A stretch of DNA of 64,000 bases, taken from assembly GCA_964569085.1 (NCBI GenBank), contig CAZMTA010000004.1, positions 62,001-126,000 on the forward strand, in the 5' to 3' direction. Shown one piece after another: positions 16,936 through 24,310 of the stretch. Every line of letters starts with the position of its first letter. Within the stretch, counting starts at the first letter, position 1. Under the pieces are notes generated by a model. The model saw only the letters and a program-made list of their open reading frames with translations, was not told the origin of the DNA and did no database searches. This DNA comes from JAJCZZ01 sp964569085 (lineage in GTDB: Bacteria > Gemmatimonadota > Gemmatimonadetes > Longimicrobiales > Gaopeijiaceae). The position numbers were made by a program, and so were the translations under genes.

Positions 16936-18576
16936 ATGACCGCCCCCGCACGCTCGACCCGTCCTTCCCACCTCCCGGGCATGGTCGCCCTCGGCCTGGC
17001 GGCGGTCCTGCTCGGAGCCTGCGCCCCGGAGCCCGACGACGGGGTGCCCGGATATCCGGGGCTGGACGACATGGGCCCGTCCCGCATGGTGGAGGATCTG
17101 CCGCGCCCCGTGGGGGAGGACTGGGAGGAGATCACCGCGAAGGACACCCTCCGGGTCCTCCTGGTGAACAACAGCACGTCGTACTTCATCTACCGCGGCG
17201 AGGCCATGGGGTACGAGTTCCGGGCCCTGCGCCGCTTCGCCTCCGACCACGACATGGCGTTGAGGGTCGTGCCCGTGGCGAGCCGGACCGAGCTCTTCCG
17301 TCGTCTGAACGAGGGGGACGGGGACATCGCCGGGGCGCGCATCGTCCCCGAGCCCGTGTTCCGGGACGAGGTCCTCCTCACCGAGCCCCTCTACTGGACG
17401 CGCCCCACCGTGGTCCAGCGGGACGGGCCGCCGGACGGGACGGTCCTTCCCGCGGTGGTGGATTCCTTCCTCGACCCCGAGGACCTCGAGGCCACGAGGC
17501 TCGATCGGCTGGCCGGGGCCGACTCCGCGGCCCCGGGGAGCACGGCCGGGCCACCGTCGGTCGGCCCCGCGCCGCCGCCCCTGATCCGCCGGCCCGCGGA
17601 CCTGGCGGGGGAGCGCGTCTACCTCCCCGGCGGCTCGGAGTACGTCCGCCGCATGGCGGAGATCTACGACGAGGAGAGGGGCCACCTCCGCATCGTCGAG
17701 GTGGACTCCGCCCGGAGCTCGGAGCCCCTCATGCGGGAGGTGGCCCGCGGGTCCATCGAGTACACCGTGGCGCCCACGAACGTGGCCGCCCTGCGGGAGC
17801 CCTACCTGGACAACGTGGTCACCGAGCCGGTGGTGGGCGCCAGCCACCCCGTGGTGTGGGCCGTGCGCACGACGTCTCCGGAGCTGAGGGAGCGCCTGGA
17901 CGGGTGGATCGGGGAGAGCCACGGGAATGGCTACCTCGACGAGCTGTACCAGCGGTACTTCGTGGACCGTGAGTCCTACGTGGAGCGGGTGGCCAGCCAG
18001 TATCTGACCACGGAGACGGGCCGACTGTCCGAGTACGACTCCCTTCTCGTGGAGCACGCGCGGGTGCTGGGCTGGGACTGGCGCCTCCTGGCGTCCCAGG
18101 CCTTCCAGGAGTCGAGGTTCGACCCCAGGGCGGTGTCGTGGGCGGGCGCCCGGGGGATCCTGCAGCTCATGCCCGGCACGGCGCGGGACATGGGGGTGCG
18201 CAACGTCTTCGATCCCCAGGAGAATCTCCGGGGCGCCGTGAAGTACCTACAGTTCCTGGACCGCCGCTGGCGGGACGAGATCGCCGATCCCGACCAGCGC
18301 CTGAAGTTCGTGCTGGGCAGCTACAACGCCGGCTTCGGGCACGTGGAGGACGCGCAGCGCATGGCGCGGAAGTACGACTACGACGAGGAGTCCTGGGAGG
18401 ACGTGGCCTACTGGCTCCTCCAGCTCTCCCAGCGGCGCTGGCACACGGACCCCGTGGTCCGCTTCGGATACGTCCGGGGCGTCGAGCCGGTCACGTACGT
18501 GTCGCTGATCCTGGAGCGCTTCGAGCACTACCGGGAGTTCGTGGCCGAGGTGCCGCTGGCCGTGTCTGGGGACTGA
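16936..18576 (+). CDS. MltF-like membrane-bound lytic transglycosylase
   Basis: The 546-residue lipoprotein (VLLGACAPEP, Cys about residue 31) has two domains. A periplasmic solute-binding family 3-like domain spans about residues 70-355 ('DTLRVLLVNNSTSYFIYRGEAMGYEFRAL'). An SLT lytic transglycosylase domain spans about 370-520. The catalytic Glu392 lies in 'AFQESRFDPRAVSWAGARGILQLMPGTA', followed by 'LGSYNAGFGHV'. This matches MltF, which cleaves peptidoglycan. A proline/alanine-rich insert at about 190-220 interrupts the binding domain. The protein acts at the envelope in murein turnover or recycling. It is divergent from the amidohydrolase gene. Confidence 0.92.
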   Translation: MTAPARSTRPSHLPGMVALGLAAVLLGACAPEPDDGVPGYPGLDDMGPSRMVEDLPRPVGEDWEEITAKDTLRVLLVNNSTSYFIYRGEAMGYEFRALRRFASDHDMALRVVPVASRTELFRRLNEGDGDIAGARIVPEPVFRDEVLLTEPLYWTRPTVVQRDGPPDGTVLPAVVDSFLDPEDLEATRLDRLAGADSAAPGSTAGPPSVGPAPPPLIRRPADLAGERVYLPGGSEYVRRMAEIYDEERGHLRIVEVDSARSSEPLMREVARGSIEYTVAPTNVAALREPYLDNVVTEPVVGASHPVVWAVRTTSPELRERLDGWIGESHGNGYLDELYQRYFVDRESYVERVASQYLTTETGRLSEYDSLLVEHARVLGWDWRLLASQAFQESRFDPRAVSWAGARGILQLMPGTARDMGVRNVFDPQENLRGAVKYLQFLDRRWRDEIADPDQRLKFVLGSYNAGFGHVEDAQRMARKYDYDEESWEDVAYWLLQLSQRRWHTDPVVRFGYVRGVEPVTYVSLILERFEHYREFVAEVPLAVSGD

Positions 18577-18612
18577 CCCCACGACGGGCCCGGCGGAGGG
18601 GCCCGGACGCAC

Positions 18613-18651
18613 GAAGGCCGCCTCCCGGAAGTCTCCCGGGAGGCGGCCTTC
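18613..18651. terminator. Convergent hairpin terminator without U-tract
   Basis: GAAGGCCGCCTCCCGG (18613-18628) pairs perfectly with CCGGGAGGCGGCCTTC (18636-18651) between two convergent genes. It has the ACGAA foot and no U-run. Confidence 0.7.
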
Positions 18652-18672
18652 GAGATCGGGCGCGGGGCGCGG

Positions 18673-18975
18673 TCAGCCCGCCGCGGCCCCTCGGCGCGTG
18701 GTCGAGGCGCCCGAACCGCTCTCGGCGTCCTCGTCGAGGAACTGGTAGCGCTTCTCCCACGTCCAGGGAGCCCAGCTCTTGCCGTACAGCACCTCGCGGC
18801 ACGTCACGACCTTCGGCTCCGAGAACTCGCCGCAGTGGGTGCAGGGAGCCTTCCCGGTCCACCGGTGGAGGCACTCTTCGCAGAAGAGGCCGGACGCCCA
18901 GCTCTTGGCGCTGAGGATGTCGTCCTCGTCGATGTCGTTCGTTCCGTCTGGGTTGATGCTGCGGATCTCAGCCAT
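18673..18975 (-). CDS. Cys-rich small protein, tandem paralogue A, unknown family
   Basis: The 100-residue product has an acidic N-terminus, then a compact core with Cys32, Cys35, Cys45, Cys48 and Cys59. The pattern is CEEC, 'HRWTGKAPCTHC', 'VTCREVL', and the core ends with 'GKSWAPWTWEKRYQF'. The spacing suggests a zinc ribbon or knuckle, which is inference. The C-terminal 25 residues are low complexity. The start was chosen at ATG 18975 because AAGGTG precedes it; an ATG at 19032 would add 19 residues. A paralogue with the same core lies immediately upstream at 19080-19412. No known domain was recognised. Confidence 0.75.
   Translation of the reverse strand: MAEIRSINPDGTNDIDEDDILSAKSWASGLFCEECLHRWTGKAPCTHCGEFSEPKVVTCREVLYGKSWAPWTWEKRYQFLDEDAESGSGASTTRRGAAAG
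18738..18801 (-). repeat. 64-bp direct repeat, copy A
   Basis: This segment encodes the CREVLYGKSWAPWTWEKRYQF part of paralogue A. It matches 19190-19253 at 63 of 64 bases, although flanking codons of the two genes have diverged. Confidence 0.85.
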
Positions 18976-19079
18976 GATATCACCTTGGACGTGTGTGCCC
19001 GATCGAGTCTCGTATCGCTTCAGCTCGTTCACCCTCTATAGGATGCAGGAGCCGTGCCAGCCCACCGTGGGTGCGGGCG

Positions 19080-19412
19080 TCAGCCCAGCGCCATGGACGA
19101 GCGGCCGGAGGGGACGGGCTCCCGGGGCGGAACCTCGGCCCGGTTGGGGGCCGACGAGGCCGGATGCGCGTCCTTCGCCCCGCGCTCGCGGAACTGGTAG
19201 CGCTTCTCCCACGTCCAGGGAGCCCAGCTCTTGCCGCACAGCACCTCGCGGCAGGCCGCGACGACGGGCCGCGAGAACCGGCCGCAGTGGGTGCAGGGGG
19301 CCTGGCCGGTCCAGTGGTTGGAGCACTCGGCGCAGAAGAGGCCGACGGACCACCCCTGTGCGCTCAGCACCGGGGCGCCCTCGTCGGATGGATCGTGCGG
19401 ATGGCGGTTCAT
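19080..19412 (-). CDS. Cys-rich small protein, tandem paralogue B, unknown family
   Basis: The 110-residue product has the same core as paralogue A: 'LSAQGWSVGLFCAEC', 'NHWTGQAPCTHC', 'VAACREVLCGKSWAPWTWEKRYQF', with Cys at 27, 30, 40, 43, 54 and an extra Cys59. Termini are unrelated between the copies and the C-terminus is Pro/Ser/Arg-rich. The ATG follows GAGGGGACC. The pair probably arose by tandem duplication. The strong conservation of Trp, Cys and the KRYQF end implies a structured metal-binding unit; partner and role are unknown. Confidence 0.75.
   Translation of the reverse strand: MNRHPHDPSDEGAPVLSAQGWSVGLFCAECSNHWTGQAPCTHCGRFSRPVVAACREVLCGKSWAPWTWEKRYQFRERGAKDAHPASSAPNRAEVPPREPVPSGRSSMALG
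19190..19253 (-). repeat. 64-bp direct repeat, copy B
   Basis: This is the second copy of the near-identical segment in paralogue B. The single difference changes Tyr to Cys. Confidence 0.85.
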
Positions 19413-19539
19413 GTGGTCCCCTCGGACCCGCGGGTCCGGCTTGAGTTCGGTGGGTGGCTCACCCCCTCAGAAGGCACGTTCCGTGCCATCCGGGAGAGCC
19501 CCCGGGAACCCGGGGCTTCCGCCCCCTCCGCAACGACGA

Positions 19540-19573
19540 GGCGGGGCCCCGGGAAGCATCCCGGAGCCCCGCC
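19540..19573 (-). terminator. Hairpin downstream of the SnoaL-like gene
   Basis: GGCGGGGCCCCGGGA (19540-19554) pairs with TCCCGGAGCCCCGCC (19559-19573), one mismatch, four-base loop, no U-tract. It lies 30 bases past the stop of the gene at 19603. Confidence 0.55.
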
Positions 19574-19602
19574 TGGACCCGTCACGGATGAGGGGGAAGG
19601 GG

Positions 19603-19980
19603 TCAGCCGGCCTTGTAGAACCGCTCGTGGACGATCTGGCCGTCCTCCCACTTCTGGACCGCGACCTGGTCGTAGGTCTGGTCGCCCCACTCGGAGTGGG
19701 TGTAGTCGAAGTGCCACTCCGTCATGGTCACGCCGTCCCCGACCGCGACCGACTTCAGCTCGGCCGCCCGCAGCTCCTCGAGGCCGTTCACGAAGGCCTT
19801 CTCGCGCTCGCGGTTGGCGTCCTTGCCGCGGATGGGGTCCTCGGCGCCCTCCTGCATCACCACGTTCTCGGCGTAGTGATCCTCGAAGGCGTCCAGGATC
19901 TCGCCCTGGAGGATCCGCCGGTTCAGGTCGTCGATCTTCTCCTGGAGCTCGGCCCGGGGGGTCTCGGTCAACGTCGTCAT
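19603..19980 (-). CDS. SnoaL-like / NTF2-fold small protein
   Basis: The 125-residue product resembles the SnoaL-like polyketide-cyclase/NTF2 superfamily. An N-terminal helix ('ELQEKIDDLNRRILQGEILDAFEDHYAENVVMQEG') is followed by 'IRGKDANREREKAFVNGL' and beta strands ending 'QVAVQKWEDGQIVHERFYKAG'. It may be an enzyme or ligand-binding protein of unknown substrate, probably cytoplasmic because no signal is present. AGGAGG precedes the ATG. A palindromic operator lies 33 bases upstream, and the next gene upstream encodes a MarR regulator, so MarR control of this gene is likely. Confidence 0.8.
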   Translation of the reverse strand: MTTLTETPRAELQEKIDDLNRRILQGEILDAFEDHYAENVVMQEGAEDPIRGKDANREREKAFVNGLEELRAAELKSVAVGDGVTMTEWHFDYTHSEWGDQTYDQVAVQKWEDGQIVHERFYKAG

Positions 19981-20012
19981 CGTCGCGCCTCCTGTTGGTT
20001 TCAGCATGAATA

Positions 20013-20033
20013 CTTGACTAGACAATAATCAAG
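20013..20033 (-). promoter_or_regulatory. AT-rich palindrome, probable MarR operator
   Basis: The site has the symmetric form CTTGAnTA-N5-TAnTCAAG in an AT-rich island within very GC-rich DNA. It lies between marR (ends 20046) and the SnoaL-like gene (starts 19980) and overlaps the region where that gene's promoter should be. Size and symmetry fit MarR-family operators. Confidence 0.65.
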
Positions 20034-20045
20034 CTTAAAAAAATA

Positions 20046-20534
20046 TCAACCCCCGCCGTCCTCCAGCTCCGCCATGCGCGTCCGGACACGGTCCAGCAAC
20101 TCGATGAGCGCGTCCAGATCGTCGTCTCCCAGCTCCGAGAAGATCAGGTCGTCGGTGGCGTCCACCGGATCGTCGAGGCGGGCCAGGAGCTCGAGTCCGG
20201 CGTCGGTGATCCGGCACCAGACCCGGCGACGGTCCTCGATCCCGCGGTCGCGGGTCACCCACCCCTTCCGCTCCAGGCGGTCCACGATGCGCGTCACCCC
20301 GGGCGTGCGCTCGATCATGCGCTCGCCGATCTCCAGCGTGGGGAGCCCTCGCTCGCCGGCGCCCCGGAGGATCCGGAGCACGTTGTACTGCTGGAAGGTG
20401 ATCTCCTCGGTCTCGAAGAGGTCCGAGAAGCGGTTCTTGGCCAGGTCCGCGGTGCGCAGAAGGGCCAGGAACGCTTCCTGGCCCTTCGAGCGGAATGGGC
20501 GCGTCTGCCGGAGCTCGTCCTGGAGGCGGGACAC
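20046..20534 (-). CDS. MarR-family transcriptional regulator
   Basis: The 162-residue product has the winged-helix MarR core: 'ITFQQYNVLRILRGAGERGLPTLEIGERMIERTPGVTRIVDRLERKGWVTRDRGIEDRRRVWCRITDAGLELL'. The DxRxxxxxIT wing motif is clear. It acts as a dimeric DNA-binding repressor or activator that usually responds to small phenolic or oxidant ligands; the ligand here is unknown. It lies in a minus-strand run of creatininase (20 bases upstream), marR and SnoaL (65 bases downstream, with the palindrome between). No cysteine sits at an OhrR-like position near the N-terminus. Confidence 0.9.
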   Translation of the reverse strand: MSRLQDELRQTRPFRSKGQEAFLALLRTADLAKNRFSDLFETEEITFQQYNVLRILRGAGERGLPTLEIGERMIERTPGVTRIVDRLERKGWVTRDRGIEDRRRVWCRITDAGLELLARLDDPVDATDDLIFSELGDDDLDALIELLDRVRTRMAELEDGGG

Positions 20535-20554
20535 GGGAAGCCCGGGTGCCGCGC

Positions 20555-21430
20555 TCAGTCGCTTTCGGCGATGGCGTCGCGGATGGCCCGGGCGGTGACG
20601 TCCACGCGGAACTCCAGGAGCTTGCGGCCGCGCTCGATCGCCTCCTCCTTCGGAGCGATGCTCACGCCGTTGATCGTGGCCAGCCCCGCCGCCACCCGCT
20701 GGTCGTACCGGACCATGTCGGGGTCCGTCACCATCATCATGGAGGTGATGGCCGGGTCGTCGTGGAGCCCGTCGTTCTCGGTCTGGACCGCGCCCAGCTC
20801 CTCCTCCATGTACGCGAGCACGTCGTCGTACGTGTAGAACTCGGGGATGTAATGGGCGGCGTGGCCCGAGCCGGCCCAGCGGGCGTCGAGCTGCTCGGCC
20901 ACGGCGGCCATGCCCCGCTGGTTCCCCCCGCTGTCCCCGATGAAGACGATGTTCTCGAAGCCGTGGGCCTTCAGGCTCATGGCCACGTCGGTGAGGACGG
21001 CCTGGAAGGTCTCCTCACGCAGGCTGATGGTGCCGGGGTAGCGCATGTGGCCGGTGGGCTCCTCGATCCCGCCCTCGGGCACGAGCTTCACGATGGGCGC
21101 GCACAGCGCGTCGCCCAGCTCACGCGCGAGCATGTCGCACGCGCCCTGGAGCACGTAGTTGTGCTTCCCCGTGGCCAGGTAGGGCCCGTTCTGCTCGATG
21201 CCGCCCGTGGCGATGATGGCGGTCGTCTTCCCCTCGGCCAGGGCGTCCCGAACCTCCATCCACGTCATCTCCTCGATCCAGACCGTGTTGAGGGCGTCGA
21301 TGGGGCGGGGCTGGGCCAGCTCTTCCTGGAGGCGCCGCTCCATCTCCTCGGGGCTGGGCCGCTGGGCCAGGGCCGGAGCCGGAAGGGCGACGAGGAGGGT
21401 GGCGAGGCCGAGGAGGAGGCGCGTCTTCAT
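20555..21430 (-). CDS. Secreted creatininase-family amidohydrolase, variant metal motif
   Basis: The 291-residue product has a cleavable signal peptide (LLLGLATLLVALPAPALAQ). The creatininase fold is seen in 'AIIATGGIEQNGPYLATGKHN', 'MRYPGTISLREETF' and 'FENIVFIGDSGGNQRGM'. In canonical members the first motif is EQHGPHLPLxTD, giving Glu, His and Asp metal ligands. Here the positions read Glu79, Asn81 and His90, so two ligands differ. The later 'GDSGGNQ' replaces the usual GHGGN. This looks like a coherent subfamily rather than decay. It probably hydrolyses a cyclic amide or related bond in the periplasm; substrate unknown. Confidence 0.85.
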   Translation of the reverse strand: MKTRLLLGLATLLVALPAPALAQRPSPEEMERRLQEELAQPRPIDALNTVWIEEMTWMEVRDALAEGKTTAIIATGGIEQNGPYLATGKHNYVLQGACDMLARELGDALCAPIVKLVPEGGIEEPTGHMRYPGTISLREETFQAVLTDVAMSLKAHGFENIVFIGDSGGNQRGMAAVAEQLDARWAGSGHAAHYIPEFYTYDDVLAYMEEELGAVQTENDGLHDDPAITSMMMVTDPDMVRYDQRVAAGLATINGVSIAPKEEAIERGRKLLEFRVDVTARAIRDAIAESD

Positions 21431-21741
21431 GGTCGGTCCGTGGTCGAGGCCGGTCGAAAGGGGCGCCGGAGGGTTCCGGCCCCCGGGCGGAACGCCACGA
21501 CAATGCGCTCCGCACCCGGCGCGTCGCAAGGTCGCGGGCCCGGGGGGAAGGGGTCGGGCGGGGGCGCCGTCCCGACCCGGCTCAACACTCGGGAGGGGGC
21601 GTGTGTCTTGTGAGGTGAGTCGGCAGAGGGGCCCCGCCGCCTCGCAGCGAAGGGGCTTCCGCCAGCCTGGCGAATCGGCGCCCGGCCGGCTTATCATGGC
21701 GCCCGAACTCGCCTCGGACCCAGCAGAGGAACCATCTCGGG
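21431..21741. other. Divergent intergenic region
   Basis: These 311 bases separate the divergent creatininase and cytochrome genes. No gene or strong hairpin is seen. TTATCAT near 21691 could be a -10 element for the plus-strand gene but lacks a recognisable -35. Confidence 0.5.
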
Positions 21742-24237
21742 ATGAAAACGCTCGCAGCTCTCCTCGGACTCGTGCTCGCCTTCGTCGGCGGGCAGCCGAA
21801 CGCCCCGGAGTCGGCCCGACAAGCTTCGCCGGCGGAAGCCTCGCCCCCGGCGGTGGAGGCGTGGTGGGCCCACGCCGGCTCGCCCGGGATCCACACCGCC
21901 GCCACCGCGGTCGGACCCGAGACCGGCCCCGACGAGTCCAACGAGGTCATCGAGGAGTACTGCGTGCGCTGCCACAACGAGCGGCGCCTCCGCGGGAACT
22001 TCTCCCTGGAGGGCTTCGACGCCGACCAGGCCGAGAACGAGGCCCAGGTCGCGGAGCGGATGATCCGGAAGCTCCGCGCCGGGATGATGCCGCCTCCGGG
22101 CGCCGACCGGCCCCCCGAGGAGGACCTCGACGCCCTGGCCACCTCGCTGGAGACGCAGATCGACTCGGCCGCCCGGGTCGCGCCGAACCCCGGCTCGCGC
22201 ACCTTCCAGCGCCTGAACCAGGCCGAGTACGCCCGCTCGGTGGAGCAGCTCCTGGGGCTGAGCATCGACCCCGAGGGCTACCTCCCGCCGGACACGAAGA
22301 GCGCCAACTTCGACAACATCGCCGACGTGCAGATGCTGTCGCCCACGCTCATGGACGCCTACCTGAACGCCGCGGCGGAGATCGCCCGGCTGGCCGTGGG
22401 CGATCCGGAGGCCCAGCCCTCCTCCCAGAGCTACAAGATCGCCCGCCTCGCCTCCCAGTACGACCACGTGGAGGGGACCCCCTTCGGGACCCGGGGCGGC
22501 ACCGCCGTCACCCACAACTTCCCGGCGGACGGGCTCTACACCTTCGACGTCATGCTCCACTCCATCCCCACGGGCCAGCTCTTCGGCAGCCCGGCCCGGG
22601 GTGAGCGGATCGAGATCTCCGTGGACGGCGAGCGGGTGGCCGTCCTGGAGGTGGACCGGTGGATGTCCCAGGCCGACCCCTCCGGGATGACGCTGAGCTC
22701 CGACCCGGTCCAGATCGCCGCGGGCCCCCACGTCATCGCGGCGGCGTTCCTGCCCCAGGCCGAGGGGCCGGTGCGGGACATCATCGAGCCCATCGGCCAC
22801 TCCCTGGCCGACACGCAGATCGGGTCCTCGTACGGCATCACCACCTACCCCCACATCCGGGAGTTCTCGGTCCTGGGGCCCACGGAGGTGACCGGCGTGT
22901 CCAGCACGCCCAGCCGTGAGCTCATCTTCACCTGCCGGCCCACGTCCCGGGAGGCCGAGCGCCCCTGCGCCCGGGAGATCGTCGAGCGCATCGGCAGCCG
23001 GGCCTACCGGCGGTCGCTGACCGAGGACGACGTGGCCGACCTCATGCACTTCTTCGACGAGGGGCGGGCCGAGGGCGGCTTCGAGGTGGGGATCCGGACC
23101 GCCATCCAGGCGATCCTGGCGAGCCCACACTTCCTCTTCCGCTTCGAGGAGCCCACGGACGTGCCGGGCGTGCCCGGCGCCGTGCGCCTCAGCCAGGTCG
23201 ACCTGGCCTCCCGCCTCTCCTACTTCCTGTGGGCGACGCCGCCCGACGAGGAGCTGGTGACGCTGGCCGAGGAGGGCCGTCTCCTGGACGACGGCGTCCT
23301 CCAGGGCCAGGTGGAGCGGATGCTCGCCGACTCCCGGGCCGACGCCCTGGGGACCCGCTTCGCCGCGCAGTGGCTGCGCCTTCCCGACATCGAGAAGGTG
23401 CACCCCGACGCGCTCATGTTCTCCAACTTCGACGAGCAGCTCGCGGAGCTCATGGTCCACGAGACCGAGCTCTTCTTCAACGAGCTCGTGGAGAACGACC
23501 GCTCGCTCATGGACCTGCTGGACGCCGACTACACGTACGTGAACGAGCGTCTGGCGCAGCACTACGGGATCCCCGGCGTGGCCGGCGAGCACTTCCGCCG
23601 GGTGGAGCACGTGGATCCCGCCCGCCGCGGCCTCCTGGGCCAGGCCAGCATCCTGACCCTGACGTCCCACGCCAACCGCACCTCCCCGGTGCTGCGCGGG
23701 AAGTGGGTCATGGAGGTGCTGCTGGGCAGCCCGCCGCCGCCGCCGCCGCCCAACGTCCCCGAGCTCGAGGCCACCGAGGAAGGCGCCGAGGGAGGGAAGC
23801 GGCTCACGGTGAAGGAGCTCATGGCCATGCACCGGGCCAACCCGTCGTGCGCCTCCTGCCACAACGTCATCGACCCCATCGGCCTGTCGCTGGAGAACTT
23901 CGACGTCACCGGGCGCTACCGGATCAAGGACCGGCGGGTCACGGTCGACGCCTCCGGCACCCTGTACGACGGCACGCCGCTGAACAGCGCGGCGGACCTC
24001 ATCGGCGCCCTCAAGGCCCGGCCCGAGCCCTTCGTCCGGACCTTCGCCGAGAACCTCATGGCCTACGCCCTCGGGCGTCGGGTCGAGTACTACGACATGC
24101 CGACGATCCGGGCCATCACCCACGAGGCCGCGGAGCACGACTACCGCGTGTCGGACTTCATCATGGGCGTCGTGGAGAGCCCGGCCTTCCAGATGAAGAG
24201 CACCCAGGTCGCCACCGACCAGGACGACGGACAGTGA
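21742..24237 (+). CDS. Secreted PSD-type haem protein (DUF1587/1595/1592/1588/1585 domains)
   Basis: The 831-residue exported protein begins with a signal peptide and a haem site CVRCH at about residue 74 ('EEYCVRCHNERRLRGNFSLEGFD'). It continues with the domain string known from planctomycete-type cytochromes: DUF1587 ('RLNQAEYARSVEQLLGL', about 155), DUF1595/1592 ('AREIVERIGSRAYRRSLTEDDVADLM', 'LASRLSYFLWATPPDEEL') and DUF1588 ('RRGLLGQASILTLTSHANRTSPVLRGKWVME', about 630). Last is DUF1585 with a second haem-like site CASCH ('NPSCASCHNVIDPIGLSLENFD', about 705). It is a periplasmic or surface protein of unclear enzymology. It forms a cassette with the DUF1552 and ankyrin genes. Confidence 0.9.
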   Translation: MKTLAALLGLVLAFVGGQPNAPESARQASPAEASPPAVEAWWAHAGSPGIHTAATAVGPETGPDESNEVIEEYCVRCHNERRLRGNFSLEGFDADQAENEAQVAERMIRKLRAGMMPPPGADRPPEEDLDALATSLETQIDSAARVAPNPGSRTFQRLNQAEYARSVEQLLGLSIDPEGYLPPDTKSANFDNIADVQMLSPTLMDAYLNAAAEIARLAVGDPEAQPSSQSYKIARLASQYDHVEGTPFGTRGGTAVTHNFPADGLYTFDVMLHSIPTGQLFGSPARGERIEISVDGERVAVLEVDRWMSQADPSGMTLSSDPVQIAAGPHVIAAAFLPQAEGPVRDIIEPIGHSLADTQIGSSYGITTYPHIREFSVLGPTEVTGVSSTPSRELIFTCRPTSREAERPCAREIVERIGSRAYRRSLTEDDVADLMHFFDEGRAEGGFEVGIRTAIQAILASPHFLFRFEEPTDVPGVPGAVRLSQVDLASRLSYFLWATPPDEELVTLAEEGRLLDDGVLQGQVERMLADSRADALGTRFAAQWLRLPDIEKVHPDALMFSNFDEQLAELMVHETELFFNELVENDRSLMDLLDADYTYVNERLAQHYGIPGVAGEHFRRVEHVDPARRGLLGQASILTLTSHANRTSPVLRGKWVMEVLLGSPPPPPPPNVPELEATEEGAEGGKRLTVKELMAMHRANPSCASCHNVIDPIGLSLENFDVTGRYRIKDRRVTVDASGTLYDGTPLNSAADLIGALKARPEPFVRTFAENLMAYALGRRVEYYDMPTIRAITHEAAEHDYRVSDFIMGVVESPAFQMKSTQVATDQDDGQ

Positions 24238-24310
24238 CGGCGGCGCACGGCGTCGCCCAGGAGCACGAGACAGTGAAGGCAGCAGCGCACCGAGCCAAGG
24301 AGACCCTCTG

